DNA of 64,000 nucleotides from DATATV01 sp036268615 (GCA_036268615.1 DATATV010000028.1:1-64000), one strand, 5' to 3'; shown: positions 35,391 through 44,680, counted from the stretch's first letter. Notes: a model not told the origin generated them from the sequence alone. Made by a program: numbers and translations.

Positions 35391-36635
35391 TCAGTTGGTG
35401 CCGGCAGTGGCACGGAACAGTTGACTCGGGCCCGGCCCCTTGGGCCACATGGTGACCGGGCCGGCATGACAGTCGTTGGCCGGCAGCCAGGCCGAGTCGC
35501 CGCAGCCCAACCGCAGCACCGCGCCGCCGGCCGTGGCCAGTTCGACCTCGCCCTGGGTGCACACGAGCAGCTGCGGACCGGCGTGCCGCAGCTTCACACA
35601 CGCGGCCTCACCCTGCACGCCGGCCGGCCACTCGACCCGGGACAGTTCGAACTCCGGCGCGTCGGTCGGGTAGGTCAGCACGTGCTCGTCGGCGGGCTCG
35701 CCACGCAGCACCGGCATGTCCCCGTGCGAGAAGTCGACCACCCGCAGCAGTTCGGGCACGTCCACGTGTTTGGGGGTCAGCCCGCAGCGCAGGATGTTGT
35801 CGGAGTTGGCCAGGATCTCCACGGCCGTGCCGCGCAGGTAGGCGTGCAGGTTGCCGGCGGCCAGGTAGACCGCCTCGCCCGGGCCGAGCACCAGCCGGTT
35901 GAGCAGCAGCGCGGACAGCACGCCCGGATCACCGGGATAGCGCTCGCCCAGCTCCAGCACGGTCCGGCACTCCAGGTCGAACTCGCCGTGCTCCCGCACG
36001 TGCTGCACGCACACGTCCAGGACGTCGGGCAGCAGATCCGCCAGCACCGAGGAGGGCAGCGTGATCCACGTGGTGAACAGCGCCCGCAGGCCACCGGCGT
36101 CGGGCTGGGCGGCGAGCAGGTCGACGTAACGGTCCAGGCCGGAGGCGGGCAGGCCGCGCAGCAGCCGCAGGGTGGCCTGCGGGTCGCGGAAGCCGGCCAG
36201 CACGTGGAACTCGGTCAACGCGCAGACCAGTTCCGGCTTGGGCGTCGGGTCCGGGTAGTTACGGCTGGGCGCCAGCCGGGGCACCCCGGCGGCCTCCTCC
36301 CGGGCGAAACCCTCCCGGGCCTGTTCGGCCGAGGGGTGCGCCTGCATGCTCATCGGCTCGTCCGCGGCGAGCAGCTTGAGCAGGAACGGCAGCCGGTTGT
36401 GCCACCGGTCGGACATCGCCACGCCCAACTGCCCCACCGGGTCGGCCTCGACCAGTTCCAGCAGCGAGCGGTCGGTGCCCTCGTGGTCCAGCAGCACGGA
36501 CGGGTCGTCGGGATGGGCGCCCATCCACAGCTCGGCCTCCGGGTGCGGCGTGGGCACCGGCCGGCCCTGCAGCGTCGCGATGGCCGTGCGTGACCCCCAG
36601 GCGTACGGCCGCACCGCGTTGCGCATCAGATGCAC
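35391..36635 (-). CDS. manA: Mannose-6-phosphate isomerase, class I
   Basis: This zinc enzyme interconverts fructose-6-P and mannose-6-P, feeding mannose for glycolipids and glycoproteins. The 414-residue product has family starts (LMRNAVRPYAWGSR), the metal-binding QAHPS and PKPELVCAL motifs, and NLHAYLRGTAVEILANSDNILRCGLTPKHVD near the active site. I chose the GTG at 36635, with GGAGGG upstream; the ATG at 36686 gives an unrelated N-terminal extension. It matches Rv3255c and precedes the SIS-like and phosphomannomutase genes in the same order as mycobacteria. Confidence 0.95.
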   Translation of the reverse strand: MHLMRNAVRPYAWGSRTAIATLQGRPVPTPHPEAELWMGAHPDDPSVLLDHEGTDRSLLELVEADPVGQLGVAMSDRWHNRLPFLLKLLAADEPMSMQAHPSAEQAREGFAREEAAGVPRLAPSRNYPDPTPKPELVCALTEFHVLAGFRDPQATLRLLRGLPASGLDRYVDLLAAQPDAGGLRALFTTWITLPSSVLADLLPDVLDVCVQHVREHGEFDLECRTVLELGERYPGDPGVLSALLLNRLVLGPGEAVYLAAGNLHAYLRGTAVEILANSDNILRCGLTPKHVDVPELLRVVDFSHGDMPVLRGEPADEHVLTYPTDAPEFELSRVEWPAGVQGEAACVKLRHAGPQLLVCTQGEVELATAGGAVLRLGCGDSAWLPANDCHAGPVTMWPKGPGPSQLFRATAGTN

Positions 36636-36784
36636 TTGTCTACGTCCCTCCAACTGCCGGCCGCCATCCCGTCGAATGGTGGCCATCGTCGTCGCCCGCG
36701 CCGACTGGCTGACGGCGGCGTCGACCGTGCTACGACTGCGTGGCCGGCGGTGACCGGCCGACGGTCCGGCCGGTTCCCGACCGG

Positions 36785-37885
36785 CTAGGCGACCGCGGGC
36801 GCGTAACGCCCTGGTCCGCCCAGTGATCCGGTGGCCAGGCCCAGGTAGACCGCGGCGAGCTCGAACCGCAGCGCGAGCACCGCGGCCCGCACCGCCGTCC
36901 CGCCGGAGGTCTCCTCGGCCGGCGCGAGCAGGTCGGCGGCCGGCAGGAACTCAAGCGCGCTCAGCCTGGTCATCTCGGCCAGTTGGTCGTCCTGGACGAC
37001 AGCCAGCAACAACACCCGCAGCAGTCCGCCGGGGGTGTCGTCGGGGTCGGCGAAGATGTCCGCCGCTGAGGCGGACTGGGTGACCGCGGCCCGGTGCAGT
37101 GCGGGCCGGCCGGCCAGCTGGGGGTAGTCGGTGGCGGCGGCAACCACGCCGGCGAACCCGCCGAGTACGTCCACCGCGTGTTCGGCGACCGCGGCGGCCA
37201 CCGGGTCGAGGCCGGTCAGCACCGGGGTGCGGTCGGCCAGCCGCAGGGCCAGCGCCTTGGCCGGGTTGACGAACGACTCGTAGCCGGCCTGGTCCCGCTC
37301 GGCCTCCCGGTCCAGCTCGTCGGCCAGTACGTCGAGGTCGGTGCGCAGCAGGCCCAGTGCGTTGAGCACCAACAGGCCGGCGGCGAGCGCACGGTGGAAG
37401 GCGAAGCCCGGCGGGGTGGGCACCCGGGACGGCAGCAGCAGCGCGGTCCCGGCTGACGCCGCGGCCACCGGGCCCTCCGCCGGGGCGGTCAGCACGAGTT
37501 GGGCGCCGCGCCTGCGGGCCCGGTCGATCGACTCGGCCAGCACCGGGTCGCCCGGGTCGTCTGTGTGCGCGAGCACCACGTCCAGCGGCCCCACCCAGCT
37601 GGGCAGGGAGCCCGCGCGGACCAGCGGCGCCGGGCAGGAGTCGCCGAGCAGTGCGATCAGCAGTTCACTGACCGCGCGGCCGACCCCGGGCCGGGTGAGG
37701 AACACCAGCGCCCGTGGCCGGGAGCCGGTCAACGCGTCCATCCCGACCTCGGCGGCGGTCTCCGCGGTCGACCGGACCTGCGCACCGGCCAGCGCTGCGG
37801 ACCGCAGTTGGCCACCGGCCTCGCCGTCGGCCCTGGCCAGTTCGCCCGGGTCGTCGAGCAACTGCTCGTCCAGCACCGTGCTCAC
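36785..37885 (-). CDS. SIS-domain-like (TobH/Rv3256c-type) protein
   Basis: The 366-residue protein is related in position and character to Rv3256c, often described as a SIS-domain or phosphoglucose/mannose isomerase-like protein. Two Rossmann-like halves can be seen: LVFLTRPGVGRAVSELLIALLGD with LDVVLAHTDDPGDP, and a second around VLTGLDPVAAAVAEHAVDVLGG. Catalytic residues of true isomerases are not evident. It lies between Trm112-like/manB and manA and overlaps the Trm112-like gene (ATGA). That suggests a role in mannose metabolism, but this rests on context only. Confidence 0.78.
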   Translation of the reverse strand: MSTVLDEQLLDDPGELARADGEAGGQLRSAALAGAQVRSTAETAAEVGMDALTGSRPRALVFLTRPGVGRAVSELLIALLGDSCPAPLVRAGSLPSWVGPLDVVLAHTDDPGDPVLAESIDRARRRGAQLVLTAPAEGPVAAASAGTALLLPSRVPTPPGFAFHRALAAGLLVLNALGLLRTDLDVLADELDREAERDQAGYESFVNPAKALALRLADRTPVLTGLDPVAAAVAEHAVDVLGGFAGVVAAATDYPQLAGRPALHRAAVTQSASAADIFADPDDTPGGLLRVLLLAVVQDDQLAEMTRLSALEFLPAADLLAPAEETSGGTAVRAAVLALRFELAAVYLGLATGSLGGPGRYAPAVA

Positions 37886-38112
37886 CCGCTCGCCGGTTTC
37901 CCGCCGGCCTCGGTGGCGGCCTCACCGGGGTCGATCGCCTCGTCCAGCAGCAGCACCGGGATGCCGTCCCGGACCGGGTAGACCCGGCCGCAGGAGGTGC
38001 AGGTGAGTGCGTCGGCGGTCGGGTCGGTCGGCGACCCGAGCGTGAGCGGGGCGTGGTCAGGGGACGGGCAGGCCAGGATTTCCAGTACCTGCGGGTCGAG
38101 CTGTACGGCCAC
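37882..38112 (-). CDS. Trm112-family zinc-ribbon protein
   Basis: The 76-residue protein has two Cys-containing knuckles, ILACPSPDHAPL and LTCTSCGRVYPVRDGIPVLL, the standard Trm112/YcaR layout. Eukaryotic Trm112 activates several methyltransferases; the bacterial partners are poorly known. I chose the GTG at 38112 with GAGGAGGAA just upstream; the ATG at 38202 would add 30 unrelated residues. The stop overlaps the ATG of the SIS-like gene. It is part of the manB to manA operon. Confidence 0.85.
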   Translation of the reverse strand: MAVQLDPQVLEILACPSPDHAPLTLGSPTDPTADALTCTSCGRVYPVRDGIPVLLLDEAIDPGEAATEAGGKPASG

Positions 38113-38211
38113 GGTTCCTCCTCGCTGGCTGCCGGACTGTCGGGTCAGCGGCGTTCCGCTGGTTTCGTCTGCTTCCATCATCCTGGCGTAACAGTCGACC
38201 ACGCCGAACCA

Positions 38212-39561
38212 TTACCCCCGGACAAGGCCGAGCACCTCGTCGGTCAGTGCGGTGAGGGCCGCGGTGTCCCGGGCCTCCACGTTGAGCCGCAGCAGCGGCT
38301 CGGTGTTGGACGGACGAAGATTGAACCAGGAACCGTTGGGCAGTTCCACCGTCAATCCGTCCAGCTCGTCGATGCTCACCCCGTCCCGGTCGGCGAAGCT
38401 CGCCCGGACCGCCGTCATCCGGCCGGTCTGGTCGTCCACCGTCGAGTTGATCTCGCCGGAGGCCGGGTAGCGGTTGTACTCGGCGGTCAGCTCGGACAGC
38501 GGCCGGTCCTGGCCACCCAGCGCGGCCAGCACGTGCAGCGCGGCCAACATGCCGGTGTCGGCCCGCCAGAAGTCGCGGAAGTAGTAGTGCGCCGAGTGCT
38601 CACCGCCGAAGATCGCGCCGGTCTCGGCCATCGTCTGCTTGATGAACGAGTGGCCGACCCGGGTGCGCACCGGCTTGCCGCCGTGCTCCTTGACGATCTC
38701 CGGCACGGCGTGCGAGGTGATCAGGTTGTGGATGACCGTGCCGCCCGGGTCCTTGGCCAGCTCCCGCACGGCGACCAGCGCGGTCACCGCGCTCGGGCTG
38801 ACCGGCTCACCGCGCTCGTCCACCACGAAGCAGCGGTCCGCGTCGCCGTCGAAGGCCAGCCCGGCGTCCGCGCCCACCTCGCGCACCTTGGCCTGCAGGT
38901 CCACCAGGTTCTTCGGGTCCAACGGGTTGGCCTCGTGGTTGGGGAAGGTGCCGTCCAGCTCGAAGTACATCGGCACCACCTCGATCGGCAGGCCGGCGAA
39001 CACGGTGGGCACGGTGTGGCCGCCCATGCCGTTGCCGGCGTCGACGGCGACCTTGAGCGGGCGGATCGAGCTGAGGTCGACCAGGCCGCGCAGGTAGGCG
39101 GAGTAGTCGCCGAGCAGGTCGCGGTCGGTGATCGTGCCGGTCGGGCCCTCCGCGTCCGGGACGCCACGCTCGACATCCGCGCGGATCTGGTCCAGCCCGC
39201 TGTCCTGGCCGACCGGGGACGCGCCGGCCCGGCACATCTTGATTCCGTTGTAGCGGGCCGGGTTGTGGCTGGCGGTGAACATCGCGCCGGGCAGGTTGAG
39301 GTGGCCGGAGGCGAAGTAGAGCATGTCCGTGCTGGCCAGGCCGATGGACACGACGTCGAGGCCCTGCGCGGTGACGCCGGCGGCGAAGGCGGCCGACAGT
39401 TCCGGCGACGAGTCCCGCATGTCGTGGCCGATCACCACCGCGTCACCGCCGACCAAGCGGGCGAAGGCCGCGCCGAACTCCCTGACCAGGGCCGGGTCGA
39501 GTTGCTCACCCACGACGCCACGGATGTCGTAAGCCTTGACGATGGCGGACAGGTCGCGCAC
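38212..39561 (-). CDS. manB: Phosphomannomutase / phosphoglucomutase
   Basis: The enzyme converts mannose-6-P to mannose-1-P for GDP-mannose. The 449-residue alpha-D-phosphohexomutase has the phosphoserine loop TASHNP (Ser98), the metal-binding DGDADRCF, the sugar-binding GGEHSAHYYFRDFWRADTG and the C-terminal phosphate-binding RPSNTEPLLRLNVEA. All catalytic elements are intact. It is first in the run manB, Trm112-like, SIS-like, manA, which supplies mannose for wall glycans. It corresponds to Rv3257c (pmmA/manB). Confidence 0.95.
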   Translation of the reverse strand: MRDLSAIVKAYDIRGVVGEQLDPALVREFGAAFARLVGGDAVVIGHDMRDSSPELSAAFAAGVTAQGLDVVSIGLASTDMLYFASGHLNLPGAMFTASHNPARYNGIKMCRAGASPVGQDSGLDQIRADVERGVPDAEGPTGTITDRDLLGDYSAYLRGLVDLSSIRPLKVAVDAGNGMGGHTVPTVFAGLPIEVVPMYFELDGTFPNHEANPLDPKNLVDLQAKVREVGADAGLAFDGDADRCFVVDERGEPVSPSAVTALVAVRELAKDPGGTVIHNLITSHAVPEIVKEHGGKPVRTRVGHSFIKQTMAETGAIFGGEHSAHYYFRDFWRADTGMLAALHVLAALGGQDRPLSELTAEYNRYPASGEINSTVDDQTGRMTAVRASFADRDGVSIDELDGLTVELPNGSWFNLRPSNTEPLLRLNVEARDTAALTALTDEVLGLVRG

Positions 39562-39727
39562 ACCAGCTCCAGGTTGTTCGGCAGATCGTCTTGACCGTGC
39601 CGAGCCTACCGATGGCGACCGTCAGCGTGCGCCGACTCACGCCGGAGAATGTCCGGATCAACGGATTCGGACGTCCCGGCCACGCACCGCAACGATTCGG
39701 ACCGCGCCCGAGCAGGACCCGGTGGGT

Positions 39728-40087
39728 TCAATCCTCGATGGGGTCGGGCAGTACCCGCAGGTGGCCGCGTCTGCCGGCCGCACCGGCGACGCCTGGTGGC
39801 TCGACCGAACGATCCACCCGGCCGGCCTCCCGGACCGCTTCGGCCAACGCCGTCAGGTCATCCACCGATGGCTCAGGGGCGACGAACTCACCTTCGTGTC
39901 GGACGACTTCCCATCCGCGGGGGGCGGTCAGCCGGAGCGCGTGCACCTCGCACAGGTCGTAGCTGTGCGGTTCGGAGTACGTGGCCAGCGGTCCGACGAC
40001 TGCGGTGGAGTCGGCGTACGCGTAGGTGAGCGTCGCAACGGCCGGGTTCACACACCCGGTCCGCGAGCACCGTCTCACGCTCCGCAC
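39728..40087 (-). CDS. DUF3499 family protein
   Basis: The 119-residue protein begins VRSVRRCSRTGC and has a CxxxxC...C..H pattern (CSRTGC, LCEVH), suggesting bound zinc. The family is confined to actinobacteria and has no known function; Rv3258c is the counterpart, in the same place. I start at GTG 40087 immediately before the Cys motif, since the upstream open frame to 40336 lies opposite the start of the next gene. It is divergent from the metallopeptidase-like gene. Confidence 0.82.
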   Translation of the reverse strand: MRSVRRCSRTGCVNPAVATLTYAYADSTAVVGPLATYSEPHSYDLCEVHALRLTAPRGWEVVRHEGEFVAPEPSVDDLTALAEAVREAGRVDRSVEPPGVAGAAGRRGHLRVLPDPIED

Positions 40088-40248
40088 AATCGCCGACGAT
40101 AGCGCCTCGGCCGGGCAGGCAGGCGCAGACACACGGATGAGCGAGCGCTGCTTTGCTCGGCCGAGCCGTCCGGCGGCCCCGGCCGGCCGAATCTCCGGCC
40201 CAGCGCGACCAGCCAGTTCTGTTGGTCGAGTGGCTTGGCTAGGCTCGT

Positions 40249-40728
40249 GTGGTGGTGAGGGCTCGCAGTGCGCAACGTCGGCGGCGGCTCCGGCGAGATC
40301 GGCACGGCCGGGGTCTGCGTGGGCTGCTCTATCCAACCCACCTGCCGGCCTCGCGCAGTCGCGCGGAGAAGTTCGACGCGCTCGTGCTGGAGGCGTTGGA
40401 ACCGATCGAGGCGCGCTGGCGGACCGAGCTGACCGACCTGGACGTGGCCGTCGACGACGTGCCCGACCTGCGGTTGAACGCCGACCAGACGGTCGCCTTC
40501 GAGGACGGCGTGCTGGAGGACCGGGACGTGCCGCTGGCCCGGCTGGTGCCGGCCGGGGTCGACCGGCGCGGCCAGCCGACCCGGGCCCGGATCGTCGTCT
40601 ACCGACGGCCGCTCGAAGTGCGCGCCCGGGACGGCGGCGACTTGGCCGACCTCGTGCACGACGTGCTGATCGAGCAGGTCGCGGCGTACCTCGGGCTCGA
40701 CCCCGACGTGGTCGACGGCGAGGCCTAG
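40249..40728 (+). CDS. Metallopeptidase-like (Rv3259-type) protein with degenerate active site
   Basis: The 159-residue protein matches the zincin-like metallopeptidase family next to DUF3499 in actinobacteria. The N-terminus is very Arg-rich (RSAQRRRRLRRDRHGRGLRG), which may bind nucleic acid or indicate a later start. Where active relatives have HExxH, this protein reads VHDVLIEQVAAYLG: the first His is kept but the Glu is Asp and the second His is lost. It is probably catalytically inactive. Three GTG codons at the start make the exact start ambiguous. Its stop shares CTAG with the convergent glycosyltransferase. Confidence 0.75.
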   Translation: MVVRARSAQRRRRLRRDRHGRGLRGLLYPTHLPASRSRAEKFDALVLEALEPIEARWRTELTDLDVAVDDVPDLRLNADQTVAFEDGVLEDRDVPLARLVPAGVDRRGQPTRARIVVYRRPLEVRARDGGDLADLVHDVLIEQVAAYLGLDPDVVDGEA

Positions 40729-43700
40729 GCGGCCCTGCGCCGGCTGGGGATCGCGCTGAGCGCGGTGAACAGCAACACCGCCGCCTGCACCAGCAGCAAC
40801 ACCTCGCGCAGCGCGTCCGGCTGCGCGATGCGCACGTCCGCGCCGTCCAGCGGGATGGTCACCGCGACCAGGTGCCCCCAGGCGGGCACGATCGGCGCCG
40901 GCTGGCCGTCCAGGGTGGCCTGCCAGCCCGGTTCGTCCTCGGCCGACAGCACGAGCAGCCGGTTGGGCGCACCCTCAGACACCCGCAGCGCCACGTCGGG
41001 CGGGGTGACCGTCAACGGCGTCACGCCGACCGCGCCCAGCGTGGTCGGCGGGGTGCCGCCGGAGACGGCCTGTTTGGCCAGGTCGGTGGAGATCAGCGCC
41101 GCTGAGCCGCCGGCCAGTTGCAGCCGCAGCACCGGCCGGCCGGTGTCGGTCGCGGTCACCGGGGCGACCAGGTTTCCGGCGGCGGCCCGCACGCCGGTCG
41201 CCGCGGCCTGATCGGGCAGCACCACGAACAGCACCCCCGCGGCCACCGCCTGGGCCACCGCGTCGCGCACCGCCGTCGAGTTGCCGGACAGCAGCTGGCT
41301 GTCCCACCGGGCGAACCGGGCCGGCGCGCCCGGCACCGGCGCGATGTCGTCGTCGCCGAACGCGGGTGGCCGGTCGGCGGACTGCCGGGTGGGCGCGCCG
41401 TTCGCGCCGAGCACGAGCACCGATCGGCCGGTGCCGGCCAGTTCGGCCTGGAGCGGCCCGGCCAGGGCGTCGCCGCCGCCCGCGCGCAGCGGTCCGGCCC
41501 GGCCGGCCAGCAGGTCGCCCGCGGTCAACGTGAGCACGGCCAGCACGCCGACGACGGCGAGCAGCCGGACGATGGCCGACCGCTTCGGCGCGCCCCTCGG
41601 GTCGGGCCGGCTCGCGGCCAGCAGCGCCCAGAGCAGGCCGGCGCCGACCACCAGCATCGGCGCGCCGGCCCAGAACCGCTGCGCGACCACCCCGGTCAAC
41701 GGCACGGCCGGCACCATCGCGACCACGGCCACCGCGCCCGCACCCAGCCCGACCACGCCGAACCCGGGCAGCATCGCCCGGCGCGGCCGCAGTACGAGCG
41801 TCACCGCGGTGCCGATCAGCACGGCCAGACCCGCCGGCAGCCAGGCGCCCGGCCCACCCGGGTCCAGCGCGAGCAGGCCGGCCAACCCGACCGTGGGGGT
41901 GACGCCCTGCGCGGCCACCCCGGACAACAGCACCACCGGATGCGAGAGCACCACCGCCGGCCACGGCACCAGCAGCGCCAGCGGCACCAGCACGATCGCG
42001 AACAACGCGGCCACCCGGCGCCGCCCGTCCCCCGGCTGCCCGGGTACGGCGACGAAGCCGGCCAACGCGAACACGATGACGACCGCCTGCACCAGCGGCG
42101 CGAACGCGCCGATCAGTGCGACGCCCAGCACCGAGAACGCGGCCGCGGACAGCCAGGAGGTCGCGGTGTTGCCCCGGGTCGACGGGTTGAGCACGGCGAC
42201 GACGCCGACCAGCACCGGCGGCAGCAGCAGGTGCACCACGACCACGTCGAGCCGGCCCTGCGCCACGGCCGCGGTGGCCGGCGGCAGCAGCGCGTAACCG
42301 GCCGCGACCAGCGCCCGCACCGGCCGGCGGACGGCCATCCGCCGGGTGGCCGCGTAGCCGAGCAGGCCGGCCAGCGGCGCGTCGCCGAGCAGCAGCACGG
42401 CCGCCGCGGCCGGCGGACCGCCGAACGGCGCGCACACCGCGCCGAGGATGCCCAGCACGGCCAGCGCGGCCGGCGGCGGCGCGGCGGTGCCGCCGGACAC
42501 GGCGTGCCAGGCCGCCAGGTAGCTCGACCAGGTGGCGCCCAGCCCCTGCACCGGCAGCAGCCCGCCGCCGGACAGGTCAAGGCCCAGCCGGCCGGCGTTG
42601 GTGACCAGCGACACCAGGGTGAGGCCGAGCACGAGCAGCACCGGCGGGGCGAACAACACCTGCCGGACCAGCCGCCAGCGGCTCACCTCGACGAGCACGA
42701 GGACCCGGCCGGGCGTCGGCTGGCCGCGCGGCACCGGCGAGGGCCGTGGCCGAGGACTCGGCCGGCGGGCATCGGTGTCGAGCGTCGGGACGGGCGGGGC
42801 GATCGGCACCGCGACGGCGACGGCCGGCCGACGCAGCCCGGCGGCACGGCTGGCTCGGGTGCCCAGGGCGCCGGCCGGCAGCGCGGCCGGCCCGACCGCC
42901 CGTCGGCCGGGTGCGGTCTCGTCGGGCACCACCCAGGTGGCCCGCTGGTCGGTGTCGGGCAGCCGGCCCAGCGCCGCGTCGGCGGCCACCCGGCGGCGCA
43001 CCCAGCCGGCCACGCCGCCGCGCACGAGGTTGCGCAGCCGGGTCGTCCGGGTGGTCAGCAGCCCGCGCACCTGCCCGGCCGGCCCGATGCCGGCCCGCGC
43101 GGACCGCGCTGCCCGCAGCGCGCCCCGGCCGCGCAGCAGGTAGGCCAGCGCGCGCAGTTCAGCACCGGCCTGGCCCCACCGGCGCAACAGGACGAAGCCG
43201 AGCGCGCGCAGCACGGTGAGCCCGGTCAGCCGGGGCAGGCCGACCAGGAAGGCGAACGTGCCGCTGTTCACCAGTACCGTGCGCAGGCCGTGCGCCCGGT
43301 CCACGGCTCGGGTGGACGGTCCCGGTGGGACGGGCGCGGCGGCGAGCGGACGCAGGCCGAGGGTGGCCGCGCGGGCGTGTCGGATTCGGGCCGAGGGCAC
43401 CGACAGAACCACCCGGCCCGACCGGTTGACCCGCCAGCCGAAGTCGAGGTCGTCGCGCAGCACCGGCAGGGCCGGGTCGTAGCCGCCCAACTCGTCCCAG
43501 ACGTCCCGGCGGATCAACGCGCCGGCCGAGGGCACCGCGAGCACCTCGGTGCTCTGCTCGTACAAACCGACCGAACCGTCCGGTCCACCGGTCCGATCCG
43601 CTTCGACCGGGCCGACGCCGGTCTGCCGGTGACCGGAGGCGTCGGTGGACAGCCCGGCCTCCACCACCAGCCGAGGGTCTGCCCAGTCGAGGGCGAGCGG

Positions 43701-44138
43701 CCCGAGCATGGCTACGGAGGGTGATACATCCGAAAGAGTGAGCAACAGGCCGAGACAATCGGGCTCCGGAGCACAGTCGTCGTGCAGGAGCCAGAGCCAC
43801 TGACCGGGATCACCCCAGCGGTCGACCGCCGAGGCCACCGCCGCCCGCACCGCGTCCCCGAAGCCGGTGTCCCGGTCCAGGGTGAGCACACCGTCCAGCA
43901 CGCCGTCACCATCGACGGGCCGCCCACCGGCGTTGGTGCTGATCAGGGCCTCGGTGAGCAGCTCGGGGGTGCGATCGGTGGAACCGGTGTCCACCGCGAT
44001 CACGTGTCGGGGGCGCGGCCGCAGCCGACGCAACGCGGACAGCGCCGGCCGAAGCCAGCGCTCACCGTCATGACAGACCAACACGGCCAGCACCGGCGCG
44101 GATCTCACCCGGACGGGTGGCACTGTGGTCGGGCTCAC
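40725..44138 (-). CDS. Giant membrane-anchored family 2 glycosyltransferase
   Basis: The 1137-residue protein has an N-terminal GT2 (GT-A) domain (about residues 14-300) with VDTGSTDRTPELL, DDC as the DXD metal site in WLLHDDCAPEPD, and DDLDFGWRVNRSG. A Pro/Arg-rich linker follows (about 350-480), then a membrane domain of a dozen or so helices with a soluble loop and a C-terminal domain ending VLLLVQAAVLLFTALSAIPSRRRAA. It probably adds a sugar to a lipid-linked or surface polysaccharide at the membrane. The start is GTG at 44138. It lies between DUF3499/metallopeptidase and whiB2, where M. tuberculosis has no such gene. Confidence 0.88.
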   Translation of the reverse strand: MSPTTVPPVRVRSAPVLAVLVCHDGERWLRPALSALRRLRPRPRHVIAVDTGSTDRTPELLTEALISTNAGGRPVDGDGVLDGVLTLDRDTGFGDAVRAAVASAVDRWGDPGQWLWLLHDDCAPEPDCLGLLLTLSDVSPSVAMLGPLALDWADPRLVVEAGLSTDASGHRQTGVGPVEADRTGGPDGSVGLYEQSTEVLAVPSAGALIRRDVWDELGGYDPALPVLRDDLDFGWRVNRSGRVVLSVPSARIRHARAATLGLRPLAAAPVPPGPSTRAVDRAHGLRTVLVNSGTFAFLVGLPRLTGLTVLRALGFVLLRRWGQAGAELRALAYLLRGRGALRAARSARAGIGPAGQVRGLLTTRTTRLRNLVRGGVAGWVRRRVAADAALGRLPDTDQRATWVVPDETAPGRRAVGPAALPAGALGTRASRAAGLRRPAVAVAVPIAPPVPTLDTDARRPSPRPRPSPVPRGQPTPGRVLVLVEVSRWRLVRQVLFAPPVLLVLGLTLVSLVTNAGRLGLDLSGGGLLPVQGLGATWSSYLAAWHAVSGGTAAPPPAALAVLGILGAVCAPFGGPPAAAAVLLLGDAPLAGLLGYAATRRMAVRRPVRALVAAGYALLPPATAAVAQGRLDVVVVHLLLPPVLVGVVAVLNPSTRGNTATSWLSAAAFSVLGVALIGAFAPLVQAVVIVFALAGFVAVPGQPGDGRRRVAALFAIVLVPLALLVPWPAVVLSHPVVLLSGVAAQGVTPTVGLAGLLALDPGGPGAWLPAGLAVLIGTAVTLVLRPRRAMLPGFGVVGLGAGAVAVVAMVPAVPLTGVVAQRFWAGAPMLVVGAGLLWALLAASRPDPRGAPKRSAIVRLLAVVGVLAVLTLTAGDLLAGRAGPLRAGGGDALAGPLQAELAGTGRSVLVLGANGAPTRQSADRPPAFGDDDIAPVPGAPARFARWDSQLLSGNSTAVRDAVAQAVAAGVLFVVLPDQAAATGVRAAAGNLVAPVTATDTGRPVLRLQLAGGSAALISTDLAKQAVSGGTPPTTLGAVGVTPLTVTPPDVALRVSEGAPNRLLVLSAEDEPGWQATLDGQPAPIVPAWGHLVAVTIPLDGADVRIAQPDALREVLLLVQAAVLLFTALSAIPSRRRAA

Positions 44139-44214
44139 CGCAGCTCAACGACCACGAGGTCGGTCGGCAACGGGACTGGCGGCAGCTGTTTCACCGGCCA
44201 GTCCGGCCACCCGC

Positions 44215-44580
44215 TCAGACCGCGCGTTTCTTCAGCTTTCGGCGCTCCCGCTCGGACAGACCACCCCAGATTCCGAAGCGCTCGTCGTGTGCCAGGGCGT
44301 ATTCCAGGCACTCCGAACGCACCTCGCAACCCAGGCAGATCCGCTTGGCCTCCCTGGTCGAGCCGCCCTTCTCCGGGAAGAACGCCTCCGGGTCGGTCTG
44401 CGCGCACAGCGCGCGTTCCTGCCACTCCTGCTCTTCGGTCACGTCGAACAGGTCGACCAGTACGCCAAGCTCCCCGGGCGAAGCGTCCTCCCACTCCTGA
44501 CTTGCGTCTTCTTCCTCCATGTTGACGGCCGGTACGGCGTTCATGGCCGGTACGGCACGGTCCTCTGACGTCTCCCACAT
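44215..44580 (-). CDS. whiB2: WhiB2-type iron-sulfur transcription regulator
   Basis: The 121-residue protein has the four cluster-binding cysteines C59, C82, C85 and C91 in ALCAQTD...ICLGCEVRSEC, the beta-turn GIWGG and a basic C-terminus (SERERRKLKKRAV). WhiB proteins bind a [4Fe-4S] cluster and act with the principal sigma factor; WhiB2 (WhmD/WhiB) controls division and septation. The N-terminal 20 residues may be dispensable, since ATG codons at residues 13 and 21 are alternative starts. It is divergent from the M50-type gene, with a 30-bp dyad between them. Confidence 0.93.
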   Translation of the reverse strand: MWETSEDRAVPAMNAVPAVNMEEEDASQEWEDASPGELGVLVDLFDVTEEQEWQERALCAQTDPEAFFPEKGGSTREAKRICLGCEVRSECLEYALAHDERFGIWGGLSERERRKLKKRAV

Positions 44581-44650
44581 TTCCCCGTCCGCCTCCTCGC
44601 TTTCCGCACTCCCCGATGGCGGACACCATTCATCGCCTCTCCCGCGACAA

Positions 44651-44680
44651 ATGACACCGATGTGATTACACCCGTGTCAT
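44651..44680. promoter_or_regulatory. Extended symmetric dyad between whiB2 and the M50-type gene
   Basis: The 30-bp element reads ATGACAC, 3 bp, TGT, 4 bp, ACA, 3 bp, GTGTCAT: both the outer 7-bp arms and the inner 3-bp arms are perfect, equally spaced mirror images. It is 71 bp upstream of the whiB2 start and about 143 bp upstream of the divergent gene. It is most likely the binding site of a dimeric regulator controlling whiB2 and perhaps both genes. Confidence 0.55.

Noticed and set aside
41118..43724. 868-codon open frame opposite the giant glycosyltransferase
   Set aside because: It has an implausible Gln/Arg/Gly/His composition and no domain; it arises from the codon bias of the real gene.
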